A stretch of DNA of 64,000 bases from Tremella fuciformis (Eukaryota; Basidiomycota; Tremellomycetes; Tremellales; Tremellaceae). The stretch spans positions 186,001 to 250,000 of the forward strand of contig CP136498.1 in assembly GCA_032768795.1 (NCBI GenBank), in the 5' to 3' direction. Below are positions 1 through 9,928 of the stretch, piece by piece. The notes under the pieces are model-generated. The model saw only the letters and a program-made list of their open reading frames with translations, was not told where the DNA came from and did no database searches. A program made the position numbers and the translations under genes. Numbering within the stretch: the stretch's first letter is position 1; each line of letters begins with the position of its first letter.

Positions 1-936
1 AAGGAGAAATTTTAAATATGCGAGTGTCAGCTGCAATCGCAAAAGTTTGAATGAGACTCTCAAAGAGACTCAGCTGAAAGCGAGAGCAGCTTGAATTGCC
101 AGAGGCTCAGAGGCTGCCCACCAGGTTTCACTGGATTCTGCGGCCACCGGAACGGTGTACGACCTCCTGGATGCTCCAGCAATGCTAGGGATCGGCCTAG
201 AATTGATTTCTGCAGAGCCAAGTCCGGATTTGCTTGAACGCCCTCGATGTGACCTAGCAGTGCGGTCTAGGACGTTTGCCTTCACCTGCCAAGCCCAGCA
301 GGCCGCGATTTCACCCAGCGATAGGGCAGCAGTGATGATGTTGTTAAATCGGAAAATCCGATTGCAGTAATAAGGCAATAACTCGAGAACGAGTGAGCCA
401 ATTGAGCTCTACTGAAGCCCAAATTCAGTCCGTAGGTGCCGTTATGTTGTCTAGAAGCGGCGGGCGGATCGGTGCAGCGATGGGCGAGAAATCGGATTTC
501 TGGTGCTGAAAGACTCAACTCCAAATTCTGAGTTTCTCGGAAATGATAAATTGATATCTCTTGAACAACACCCCGCACTGCGAAATCCTTTACAGGAACG
601 GTAGACGCAGTGATCACAAGTGTTGTGTAAAACAGAGAGACCGATCGGGCTGATAGAACGCGAGAAATCGTCCAAGTTGTAAACGTCCGTTATCTCGGCC
701 TTCTGTGAGTGCTGGACTCTTCAGGGGCCGTAAGACGTGTGCTTGCACTGTAGATAGAGTGCTGTGTCGTTCTGGCGTTTGTAGGTGAAGCGACAGAGAT
801 GGTAGAGAAGCCGGAAGCCGTGTAAATGGCGAAGGCGATTGCGGGTGAACCACGGAAGCTACCGTAAATCCGAGGATACCTCGTGAAAGAGCACGTCGAG
901 CTCTATTGGGTCGCTTGTCGGCAGGCGAATCGGGTG
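1..936 (-). mobile_element. Copia 5' leader, minus orientation
   Basis: This stretch is closely similar to 8,826-9,748 and, with an insertion, to 13,600-15,615. Read on the - strand it follows the primer-binding site of the LTR at 955-1107, so it is the untranslated leader upstream of gag. The gag start of this copy would lie left of the window. Short frames here do not resemble proteins. Confidence 0.7.
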
Positions 937-954
937 CGATTCAGGCTCATAACC
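937..954 (-). other. Primer-binding site (half-tRNA-Met type)
   Basis: Directly next to the LTR, the - strand reads GGTTATGAGCCTGAATCG. This is complementary to the anticodon arm of a Met tRNA (GGCTCATAACC, anticodon CAT) and not to a tRNA 3' end. Drosophila copia is the established case of priming from a tRNA-iMet half molecule cut in the anticodon loop. The site is conserved at all three minus-orientation LTRs. Confidence 0.75.
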
Positions 955-1107
955 TGTCGGATGGATAAGAAATGCATAGAGACAGTTCCCTGCTCACAGA
1001 GCAGGAAAAGCGAAGCTACAAGAGTTTTCTTATGTAATAGGAAAGGTATAAAGCGATGTGGCAGTGTGGCAGTGTGGCACAGATCAGTATTGCTCACAAT
1101 TCTGACA
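955..1107 (-). repeat. Copia LTR copy A (reverse orientation)
   Basis: This 153-bp repeat has TGT...ACA ends and is the exact reverse complement of the LTR at 4506-4658. Its inner end (955) meets the primer-binding site. Its outer end (1107) meets zinc-knuckle and pol coding sequence of the opposite strand, with no host DNA between. Confidence 0.9.
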
Positions 1108-1108
1108 C

Positions 1109-4100
1109 GATTATCACCGGATTCATGGCCACAGCAATGCAGAGTGTCATAATCAGCAAAATCGGATCAAGCAGACACAAAGAATTCCGCCCAAGGCCGA
1201 GATTGCCTCCGTCAGCCCTGAGATCGATACCGACATTGGAACAGCATCTGCTTTCAATGCAGTAGCGACCGCATCCGCCCATCATGCAAAATGCGACCGC
1301 TATGAATTTATTGTCGATTCTGGAGCAACACATCACATGTGTAATGATGCTCAAATGCTATCGGATCTGAAACCGGCTCAGAAAATGCAAGTCCGGTTTG
1401 GCAATTCAGCACATCTGCCTTGCAACATGACCGGCACTCTCTACCTTGCCGGAATCGCTTTTCCGGGCTGCCTCTATATTCCTGGGCTGGATCGGAACCT
1501 CATCTCGGTCTCTGCAACTCCACAAGGCTTGGGATGGAGATTTGCGGCCGGAAATGCAACCTTGTGCCAAATCAGCACCGGAAATACTTTTCTCAAAGCC
1601 CCAAAGCGATCCGGCCTCTATATATACCAGGAGGCAAGCGCATCAGCAAATATTGCTTCTGCAGCTGATTTACAAGACATCCATGAGCGACTTGGCCATT
1701 TGAATATATCTGCAGTCATGAGAGTCATCAGGAGTGGAAGAATGGGCGATATCGAAATTTCAGCTTCAGATGCAAAGTCATTCCAGTGCCAAAGCTGCAT
1801 TCTGGGCAAAACCGGCCGGCTTCCATCTTTGCCAAGCGATATCAGAGCATCTACACCGCTTGAGATCGTCCACATTGATTTATGGGGGCCTGCCAGAGTG
1901 GCCTCTGCAAATGGAGCTCGATATTTCCTCACTTGTTATGATGATTTCACCAGAAAAGCCCATCTCTATTTTCTGAAGCAAAAGTCTGGCGCATTTGAGG
2001 CGATTCAGCAATATATTGCTCTAGTTGAAAGACAGCTATCCACCAAAGTCAAGACAATCAGATCTGACAATGGTGGTGAATTCTCCTCTAATGAGTGGAA
2101 ACAATTCATAAGGAATCACGGAATTCAGCATATTCAAGTCCCACCAGATGCGCACACTCAAAATGGGCGGGTTGAGCGATTGCATCTTACAATTCTCAAT
2201 GGGGTCAGAACAGTCCTTGTTCATTCCGGATTACCTCAGAATCTATGGGCTGAGGCGGCAAATTATATAGCCTACACTCGGAATCGTACACCCTGTGGTC
2301 CAAAGCAGGAAATACCCGAAGACAAGTGGCAAAATCGAAATTGCCAAATTACACACCTTCAACCATTTGGCTGCAAAGCATTTTTCCGAAATCATACAGA
2401 GAAAAACAAGCTGGCTCCAAGATATCAAGAGGGGATTCTTGTGGGGTATCAAGAGGCCACCAACAATTACCGGATATATTCCAAGGTGACCGGCAGCATC
2501 ACAATCAGCCGGGATGTTATTTTTGCAAACACAGAAATCAATTCAGAGCAAATTGAAATTCCGGAATTGGAACTTAAGGGTTTACAGCCTCAAATCGAGT
2601 CCGATAAATCTGTCCTTTTGCAGGAAGATAGTCTGCAGGAGCCTCTACCGCCACCGACACAGGGAATGCAGGAGGTAGAGCGGTTCTTTCAAAATTTGGC
2701 AAATGAGCAAAAAGTCGCCAATCAAAATTTACAAATTCCAAATATCATTGAAAGAGATCATCATCGCCAAATTGCTGCAGAACGCCGCGCTTCTGCTGCA
2801 CCACCGATACCGCAGCAAGGGGGGCATAATGGCGATAATTCAAGCGACTCAGACTCATCAGATGAGCTGAATTTGCGAGATGATGAGGAATTTGAGAACG
2901 AAATTCAAGCTGCAAATGTTGCCTGTGCTATGCTTGCAACAAATATACCGCAAACATACTTGCAAGCGCGCAATTCTGGCGAGTGGGAGCACTGGAAATC
3001 CAGCATGGATTCTGAGCTTGCCAAAATGGACAAATATCGAGTTTGGGCGGTTGTGGATCGCTCAAATCAAAGAGTCCTCAAAGGAAAATGGGTCTACACC
3101 AGAAAGATCGATGGTGAAACCGGTAAACCTTCAACCTACAAGGCCAGATTTGTTGCCAAGGGCTATTCACAAATTGAAGGTCTCGATTTCAACGAGTTAT
3201 TTGCCTCTGTTGCGCACAAGGACACCATCAGAGTCTTCCTGGCCTTGGTCAATCACTTCAACATGGAGTGTGACCAAGTAGACATCATTGCAGCCTTCCT
3301 CAATGGCGATTTGGAAGAGGAAATATATATGGAACCACCAGAAGGCTCCAACATTCCTGCGGGCAAAGTTTTGCGACTCAGAAAATCGCTCTATGGTCTC
3401 AAGCAGTCTCCTAGATGTTTCAACAAAGCTCTAGATCATTGGCTCCGGTCTCAAGGCCTCAAACCAACCTCTGCAGACCCCTGCCTTTACTACAAATTCG
3501 AAAATGGCAATTTCCTCATGCTCTCAGTTCATGTGGATGATCAGTTGATTGCTTGCAACAACAGAAAGTATTTGGACGCTTTCAAAAGCGCTCTCAACTC
3601 AGAATTTGAGTGTAAGGACTCAGGGCCGGTTTCCTATTTCCTAGGCTTCAATATTCATCGAGATCGGACTCAAAACAAGCTGTTCATGAGTCAAGAACAT
3701 TATTTGGAGTCAATTTTGGACCGGTTTGGTATGAGTGACTGCAACCCAGCCAGAACTCCTCTGCCTACCAATTTTCGCCCCATTCCAGCCACAGATACCG
3801 AGTTTGAGGAGGCAAAGCATTACCCATATGCCCAAGCAGTGGGAGCCATTCTCTATGCCTCAACAATCACAAGACCGGATCTTGCCTTTCCAGCCTCTCT
3901 GCTGTCAAGATATATTTCCAAGTACAACACAGAGCACTGGAAAGCGGCCAAACATCTGCTTCGGTATATCAGAGGCACCACAGACCTTTGTTTGACCTTC
4001 AACAAAGAGAACTCAAACAGAATTGCTCTGGGCTATGCAGATGCAGACTGGGGAGGCGATCTAGACACCAGGAGATCAACCACAGGCTACATCTTCAAAG

Positions 4101-4498
4101 TCTATGGTGGAGTTGTGGCCTGGAAAAGTCGGCGACAAAATACAGTGGCGCTTTCTACCACAGAAGCAGAGCTCATGGCCTCTTCTGAAGCAACCAGGCA
4201 AGCCATTTGGCTCAGGCAACTTCTCAGTGATCTCCAGCTTGAATTGGAACAGCCATTGCCAATTCTAAACGACAACAATGGAGCAATTGCCTTGTCAAAG
4301 AACCCAGTCAACCATGACAAGTCAAAGCACATTGACATGAGACACAAATTTGTCAGGGAGAAGGTGGAGGACAACACAGTGACCCTATCACATGTCCCAT
4401 CAGCTGAGAACATGGCAGATCTCCTCACCAAGGCGCTCCCAGCAGAGGTATTCAACAGGCTGAGGGAGTTACTTGGAGTTCAGCAAAGATCAGATTGA
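1109..4498 (+). CDS. Copia Pol polyprotein, 5'-truncated (PR-IN-RT-RH)
   Basis: The frame is open from the LTR junction at 1108 to a stop 7 bp before the next LTR (1,129 residues). In order it shows: the end of a zinc knuckle (GHSNAEC); the protease site VDSGATHHM; a GAG-pre-integrase region with HLNISAVMR; the integrase core with HIDLWGP, RSDNGGEF and GRVERLH (D, D, E); RT with DIIAAFLNGDLEEEIYMEPP, SLYGLKQSP and HVDD in place of the usual YVDD; and RNase H with GYADADWGGD, LSTTEAEL and DKSKHIDMRHKF. Gag and the nucleocapsid start are missing because the frame is cut at the LTR. The polyprotein would process itself, copy element RNA and integrate the cDNA. No stop or frameshift is seen, so this is the youngest-looking pol here. 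Confidence 0.9.
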   Translation, partial: DYHRIHGHSNAECHNQQNRIKQTQRIPPKAEIASVSPEIDTDIGTASAFNAVATASAHHAKCDRYEFIVDSGATHHMCNDAQMLSDLKPAQKMQVRFGNSAHLPCNMTGTLYLAGIAFPGCLYIPGLDRNLISVSATPQGLGWRFAAGNATLCQISTGNTFLKAPKRSGLYIYQEASASANIASAADLQDIHERLGHLNISAVMRVIRSGRMGDIEISASDAKSFQCQSCILGKTGRLPSLPSDIRASTPLEIVHIDLWGPARVASANGARYFLTCYDDFTRKAHLYFLKQKSGAFEAIQQYIALVERQLSTKVKTIRSDNGGEFSSNEWKQFIRNHGIQHIQVPPDAHTQNGRVERLHLTILNGVRTVLVHSGLPQNLWAEAANYIAYTRNRTPCGPKQEIPEDKWQNRNCQITHLQPFGCKAFFRNHTEKNKLAPRYQEGILVGYQEATNNYRIYSKVTGSITISRDVIFANTEINSEQIEIPELELKGLQPQIESDKSVLLQEDSLQEPLPPPTQGMQEVERFFQNLANEQKVANQNLQIPNIIERDHHRQIAAERRASAAPPIPQQGGHNGDNSSDSDSSDELNLRDDEEFENEIQAANVACAMLATNIPQTYLQARNSGEWEHWKSSMDSELAKMDKYRVWAVVDRSNQRVLKGKWVYTRKIDGETGKPSTYKARFVAKGYSQIEGLDFNELFASVAHKDTIRVFLALVNHFNMECDQVDIIAAFLNGDLEEEIYMEPPEGSNIPAGKVLRLRKSLYGLKQSPRCFNKALDHWLRSQGLKPTSADPCLYYKFENGNFLMLSVHVDDQLIACNNRKYLDAFKSALNSEFECKDSGPVSYFLGFNIHRDRTQNKLFMSQEHYLESILDRFGMSDCNPARTPLPTNFRPIPATDTEFEEAKHYPYAQAVGAILYASTITRPDLAFPASLLSRYISKYNTEHWKAAKHLLRYIRGTTDLCLTFNKENSNRIALGYADADWGGDLDTRRSTTGYIFKVYGGVVAWKSRRQNTVALSTTEAELMASSEATRQAIWLRQLLSDLQLELEQPLPILNDNNGAIALSKNPVNHDKSKHIDMRHKFVREKVEDNTVTLSHVPSAENMADLLTKALPAEVFNRLRELLGVQQRSD

Positions 4499-4505
4499 GT
4501 GGGAG
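4497..4505 (+). other. Polypurine tract of the copia element
   Basis: GAGTGGGAG overlaps the pol stop codon and ends exactly where the LTR begins with TGTCAG. This is the expected place and composition for the plus-strand primer. The same tract precedes the LTRs at 5581, 8288 and 13330, which fixes these four as 3' LTRs. Confidence 0.75.
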
Positions 4506-4658
4506 TGTCAGAATTGTGAGCAATACTGATCTGTGCCACACTGCCACACTGCCACATCGCTTTATACCTTTCCTATTACATAAGAAAACTCTTGTAGCTT
4601 CGCTTTTCCTGCTCTGTGAGCAGGGAACTGTCTCTATGCATTTCTTATCCATCCGACA
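4506..4658 (+). repeat. Copia LTR copy B
   Basis: This 153-bp 3' LTR follows the polypurine tract and runs TGTCAGAAT...CATCCGACA. Its outer end is fused to mid-RT coding sequence at 4659. It is identical in inverted orientation to the copy at 955-1107. Confidence 0.9.
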
Positions 4659-5573
4659 AAAATCGCTCTGAATGCGGAATTTGAGTGCAAAGACTCAGGA
4701 CCAGTCTCCTACTTCTTGGGATTCAATATTCATCGAGATCGGACTCAGAACAAGCTGTTCATGAGTCAAGAACATTATTTGGAGTCAATTTTGGACCGGT
4801 TTGGTATGAGTGACTGCAACCCAGCCAGAACTCCTCTGCCTACCAATTTTCGCCCCATCCCAGCCACAGATACCGAATTTGAGGAGGCAAAGCATTACCC
4901 ATATGCCCAAGCAGTGGGAGCCATTCTCTATGCCTCAACAATCACAAGACCGGATCTTGCCTTTCCAGCCTCTCTGCTGTCAAGATATATTTCCAAGTAC
5001 AACACAGAGCACTGGAAAGCGGCCAAACATCTGCTTCGGTACATCAGAGGCACCACAGACCTTTGTTTGACCTTCAACAAAGAGAACTCAAACAGAATTG
5101 CTCTGGGCTATGCAGATGCAGACTGGGGAGGCGATCTAGACACCAGGAGATCAACCACAGGCTACATCTTCAAAGTCTATGGTGGAGTTGTGGCCTGGAA
5201 AAGTCGGCGGCAAAATACAGTGGCGCTTTCTACCACAGAAGCAGAGCTCATGGCCTCTTCTGAAGCAACCAGGCAAGCCATTTGGCTCAGGCAACTTCTC
5301 AGTGATCTCCAGCTTGAATTGGAACAGCCATTGCCAATTCTAAACGACAACAATGGAGCAATTGCCTTGTCAAAGAACCCAGTCAACCATGACAAGTCAA
5401 AGCACATTGACATGAGACACAAGTTTGTCAGGGAGAAGGTGGAGGACAGCACAGTGACCCTATCACATGTCCCATCAGCTGAGAACATGGCGGATCTCCT
5501 CACCAAGGCGCTCCCAGCAGAGGTATTCAACAGGCTGAGGGATCTACTTGGAGTTCAGCAAAGATCAGATTGA
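4659..5573 (+). pseudogene. Copia pol 3' fragment (late RT and RNase H)
   Basis: The frame is open from the LTR junction and corresponds to the C-terminal third of pol: the end of RT and the whole RNase H with GYADADWGGD and LSTTEAEL. It is nearly identical to the end of the 1109-4498 frame. It has no promoter, Gag, protease or integrase of its own, so it is a fragment. The first 75 bp resemble the pol at 7,366 more than that at 3,590. Confidence 0.85.
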
Positions 5574-5580
5574 GTGGGAG

Positions 5581-5733
5581 TGTCAGAATTGTGAGCAATA
5601 CTGATCTGTGCCACACTGCCACACTGCCACATCGCTTTATACCTTTCCTATTACATAAGGAAACTCTTGTAGCTTCGCTTTTCCTGCTCTGTGAGCAGGG
5701 AACTGTCTCTATGCACTTCTTATTCATCCGACA
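5581..5733 (+). repeat. Copia LTR copy C
   Basis: This 153-bp 3' LTR follows a polypurine tract. It differs from copies A and B at a few positions (for example ATAAGGAAAC for ATAAGAAAAC). Its outer end is fused to integrase coding sequence. Confidence 0.9.
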
Positions 5734-8280
5734 GATTTCACCAGAAAAGCCCATCTTTATTTTCTGAAGCAGAAGTCTGGCGCATTTGAGGCGATTCAGC
5801 AATACATCGCTTTGGTTGAAAGGCAGCTGTCCACCAAGGTCAAAACAATTAGATCCGACAATGGTGGTGAATTCTCTTCAACTGAGTGGAGACAATTCAT
5901 GAGGTATCACGGAATTCAGCATATTCAAGTTCCACCAGATGCGCACACTCAGAATGGCCGAGTTGAGCGATTGCATCTCACAATCCTCAATGGTGTCAGA
6001 ACAGTCCTTGTTCATTCCGGTCTACCTCAGAATCTTTGGGCTGAAGCGGCAAATTATATAGCCTACACTCGAAATCGCACACCCTGTGGCCCAAAGCAGG
6101 AGATTCCTGAGGACAAATGGCAAAATCGAAATTGTCAGCTTCAACATCTACAACCATTTGGCTGCAAGGCATTTTTCCGAAATCACACTGAGAAGAATAA
6201 GCTTGCACCAAGATATCAAGAGGGAACCCTTGTGGGCTATCAAGAGGCCACAAACAATTATCGGATTTATTCAAAATCAACCGGCAGCATCACCATCAGC
6301 AGGGATGTTGTATTTGCCAACACAGAATTTAACAATTCTGAGCAAATTGAAATTCCGGAATTAGAACTTAAAGGTCCACGGCCTCGAATTGAGTCTGATA
6401 AATCTGTCCTTTTGCAGGACAATTGTCGAGATGTGCCTCTACCGCCTCGCAAGCAGGGAATGCAGGACGTTGAGCGGTTCTTTCAACATTTGGCAAATGA
6501 GCAAAAAGTCGCCAATCAAAATTTACAAATTCCAAATTTGATTGAAAGAGATCATCATCGCCAGATTGCTGCAGAACGCCGCGCTTCTGCTGCACCACCG
6601 TTACCGCAGCAAGGGGGGCATAATGGCGATAATTCAAGCGACTCAGACTCATCAGATGAGCTGAATTTGCGAGATGATGAGGAATTTGAAGGTGCAAATG
6701 TTGCCTATGCTTTACTTGCAACCAATATACCTCAAACATACTTGCAAGCGCGGAATTCTGGCGAGTGGGAGCACTGGAGAGTCAGCATGGACTCAGAGCT
6801 TGCCAAAATGGACAAATATCGAGTCTGGGAGGTTGTGAACCGCTCAAATGAAAGAGTTCTCAAAGGCAAATGGGTCTATACTCGAAAAATTGATGGTGAA
6901 ACCGGTCAGCCTTCAACCTACAAGGCCAGATTTGTTGCCAAGGGCTATTCTCAAGTTGAGGGACTTGATTTTAACGAGTTATTTGCCTCTGTTGCGCACA
7001 AAGACACCATCAGAGTTTTCCTGGCATTGGTCAATCATTTCAACATGGAGTGTGACCAAGTAGACATCATTGCTGCTTTCCTCAATGGCGATTTAGAGGA
7101 GGAAATATATATGGAACCACCAGAAGGCTCCAATATTCCTGCAGGCAAGATTTTGCGACTTAGGAAATCACTTTATGGCCTCAAGCAGTCTCCTAGGTGC
7201 TTCAACAAAGCTCTAGATCAATGGCTTCAGTCTCAAGGCCTCAAACCGACCTCTGCAGACCCCTGCCTTTACTACAAATTCGAAAATGGCAATTTCCTTA
7301 TGCTCTCAGTTCATGTGGATGATCAATTGATTGCCTGCAACAACAGACAATACTTGGACGCTTTCAAAATTGCTCTGAATGCGGAATTTGAGTGCAAGGA
7401 CTCAGGTCCAGTCTCCTACTTCTTGGGATTCAATATACATCGAGATCGGACTCAAAACAAGCTGTTCATGAGTCAAGAACATTATTTGGAGTCAATTTTG
7501 GACCGGTTTGGTATGAGTGACTGCAACCCAGCCAGAACTCCTCTGCCTGCCAATTTTCGCCCTATTCCAGCCACAGATAGCGAGTATGAGGAGGCAAAGC
7601 ATTACCCATATGCCCAAGCAGTGGGAGCCATTCTTTATGCCTCAACAATCACAAGACCAGACCTCGCTTTCCCAGCATCTCTGCTATCCAGATATATATC
7701 CAAATACAACACAGAGCACTGGAAAGCCGCCAAACATTTACTTCGGTATATCAGAGGCACCACAGACCTTTGTTTGACATTCAACAAAGAGAATTCAAAC
7801 AGGATTGCTCTGGGTTATGCAGATGCAGACTGGGGAGGCGATCTAGACACAAGGAGATCGACCACAGGCTACATCTTCAAGGTCTATGGGGGTGTGGTTG
7901 CCTGGAAAAGTCGGCGACAAAATACAGTGGCGCTTTCTACCACAGAAGCAGAGCTTATGGCCTCTTCTGAAGCGACCAGGCAGGCCATTTGGCTTAGGCA
8001 ACTTCTCAGTGATCTTCAGCTTGGACTGGAGCAGCCCCTGCCAATTCTAAACGACAACAATGGAGCAATTGCCTTGTCAAAGAACCCAGTCAACCATGAC
8101 AAGTCAAAGCACATTGACATGAGACACAAGTTTGTCAGAGAGAAGGTGGAAGACAACACAGTGACCCTATCGCATGTCCCATCAGCTGAGAACATGGCGG
8201 ATCTCCTCACCAAGGCGCTCCCAGCAGAGGTATTCAACAGGCTGAGGGATCTACTTGGAGTTCAGCAAAGATCAGATTGA
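5734..8280 (+). pseudogene. Copia pol fragment (integrase core to RNase H)
   Basis: The frame is open from the LTR junction, starting inside the integrase core at DFTRKAHLYF, so the first catalytic Asp is missing. RSDNGGEF, GRVERLH, the full RT (DIIAAFLNGD, HVDD) and RNase H are present with no internal stop. Compared with 1109-4498 there are scattered substitutions and a small deletion in the linker before RT. Without Gag, protease and the integrase N-terminus it cannot be autonomous. Confidence 0.85.
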
Positions 8281-8287
8281 GTGGGAG

Positions 8288-8441
8288 TGTCGGAATTGTG
8301 AGCAATACTGATCTGTGCCACACTGCCACACTGCCACATCGCTTCCAGCCCTTTCCTATTACATAAGGAAACTCTGTAGCGTCGCTTTCCTTGCTCTCTG
8401 AGCAGTACAGATGTCTCTATGCACTTCTTATTCATTTGACA
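8288..8441 (+). repeat. Copia LTR copy D
   Basis: This 154-bp 3' LTR is more diverged at its right end (ATTTGACA instead of ATCCGACA). Its outer end is fused to the 3' cut end of a minus-strand gag fragment. Confidence 0.85.
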
Positions 8442-8737
8442 GAATGCTGCCGTTTCAACTCGTCCCAAAGCGATTTGGGTGATGGGGAGGTCCAATCTTT
8501 GACTGTAGCCGGTAGAGCAGCCTGGACGGTCTCAGAGAGGCTCTGGAAAATTATCGCAAACGATTTATCGAATTTGAGCTGGTCTGCAGCTGAAATTGGC
8601 GAAATCGGCTCAGTTCTGATGCAGGCAAGCAAGCCCTTGCCCATGAGAGTGGTGTTGATATGCGATTCCCATTGTGGATAATTATCGCTCCCCTTCAAGG
8701 TGATGACTTTGACTTTGGAAATTTCGAGTTCCTCCAT
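8442..8737 (-). pseudogene. Copia gag N-terminal fragment
   Basis: On the - strand an ATG at 8737 opens a frame with the pattern of the copia Gag N-terminus. It has VITLKGSDNYPQWESHI, a hydrophobic stretch around GKGLLACI, and SLWDELKRQ of the UBN2-type gag region. After about 99 residues it runs into the LTR at 8441 and stops. It is the only recognisable gag of this family in the window, and its nucleocapsid is absent. Confidence 0.75.
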
Positions 8738-9748
8738 CTCCTATAATTATTTCTCGAGAACGGCTGGACCGATACGGTTGCTGTTGTGAGGGCTAATGAA
8801 GGCCGGTAGGTATATTGGGTGCGAAGGACAAATTTTAAATATGCGAGTGTCAGCTGCAATCGCAAAAGTTTGAATGAGACTCTCAAAGAGACTCAGCTGA
8901 AAGCGAGAGCAGCTTGAAATGCCAGAAGGCTCAGAGGCTGCCCACCAGGTTTCACTGGATTCTGCGGCCACCGGAACGGTGTACGACCTCCTGGGTGCTC
9001 AATTAATTGGCAAGGGGATCGGCCCAAAAATCCAATCTCTGCAGAGCCAAGTCCGGATTTGCTTGAACTCCCTCGGTGTGACCTAGCAGTGCGGTCTAGG
9101 ACGTTTGCCTTCACCTGCCAAGCCCAGCAGGCCGCGATTTCGCCCAGCGATAGGGCAGAAGCAATGATGTTGAGAAATCGGAAATCTGATTTCAGGAATG
9201 ATGGAATTACTCGAGAACGAGTCAACCGATTGTGCTCTGCCGGGGCTGGAATATAGCCTGTAGTGGCCGCTATGTTGTGTAGGAACGGCAGGCGGGTCGG
9301 TGGAGTAATGGGCGAGAAATCAAATTCTTTGTTTGAGAAGACTCAACTCCAAATTTGCAGTCTGCCGGAATTGAGAAATCGATTTCTCAGGAACTGTGAG
9401 TGCTGCTGTGGTGTGCTTTGCCGAGGTAGTGGATGCAACGATAATAACCGCTGTGTGAAACGGAGAGCGCGATTGGACCAGTGGATCGCGAGAAATCGGC
9501 AAAGTCGTGAACGTCCGTTATCTCGGCCTTCTGTGAGTGCTGGACTCTTCAGGGGCCGTAAGACGTGTGCTGTGTGTTGTTCTGGTGCTGTAGGTGAAGC
9601 GACAGAGATGGTAGATAGGTAGCCAAGAGCCGTGTAAATGGCGAAGGCGATTGCGGGAGAACCGTTGAAGCTACCGGAAAATCGAGAACACCCCGTGAAA
9701 GAGCACGTCGAGCTCTATTGGGTCACTTATCCGCAGGCGAATTGGGCG
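8738..9748 (-). mobile_element. Copia 5' leader, minus orientation
   Basis: A ~1-kb untranslated leader lies between the primer-binding site at 9,749-9,766 and the gag ATG at 8,737. It matches 1-936 and is the most complete leader in the array. No coding frame with similarity is seen. Confidence 0.7.
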
Positions 9749-9766
9749 CGATTCAGGCTCATAACC
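9749..9766 (-). other. Primer-binding site (half-tRNA-Met type)
   Basis: Second copy of the conserved GGTTATGAGCC-type site, adjacent to the inner end of the LTR at 9767. Confidence 0.7.
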
Positions 9767-9928
9767 TGTCGGATGAATAAGAAGTGCATAGAGACTGCTC
9801 CCTGCTCACAGAGCAGGAAAAGCGATGCTACAAGAGTTTCCTTACATAATAGGAAAGGCAGGAAGCGAGTGTGGCAATGTGGCAGTGTGGCAGTGTGGCA
9901 CAGATCAGTATTGCTCACAATTCCGACA
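9767..9928 (-). repeat. Copia LTR copy E (reverse orientation)
   Basis: This 162-bp copy is longer than the others because it carries an additional unit of the internal TGTGGCAG-type repeat. Its inner end meets the primer-binding site. Its outer end is fused to + strand pol at the GAG-pre-integrase region. Confidence 0.9.

Noticed and set aside
955..4658. The inverted 153-bp repeats read as terminal inverted repeats of a DNA transposon
   Set aside because: They carry LTR features: a polypurine tract on one side, a primer-binding site on the other and a copia pol between. Other copies are in direct orientation.
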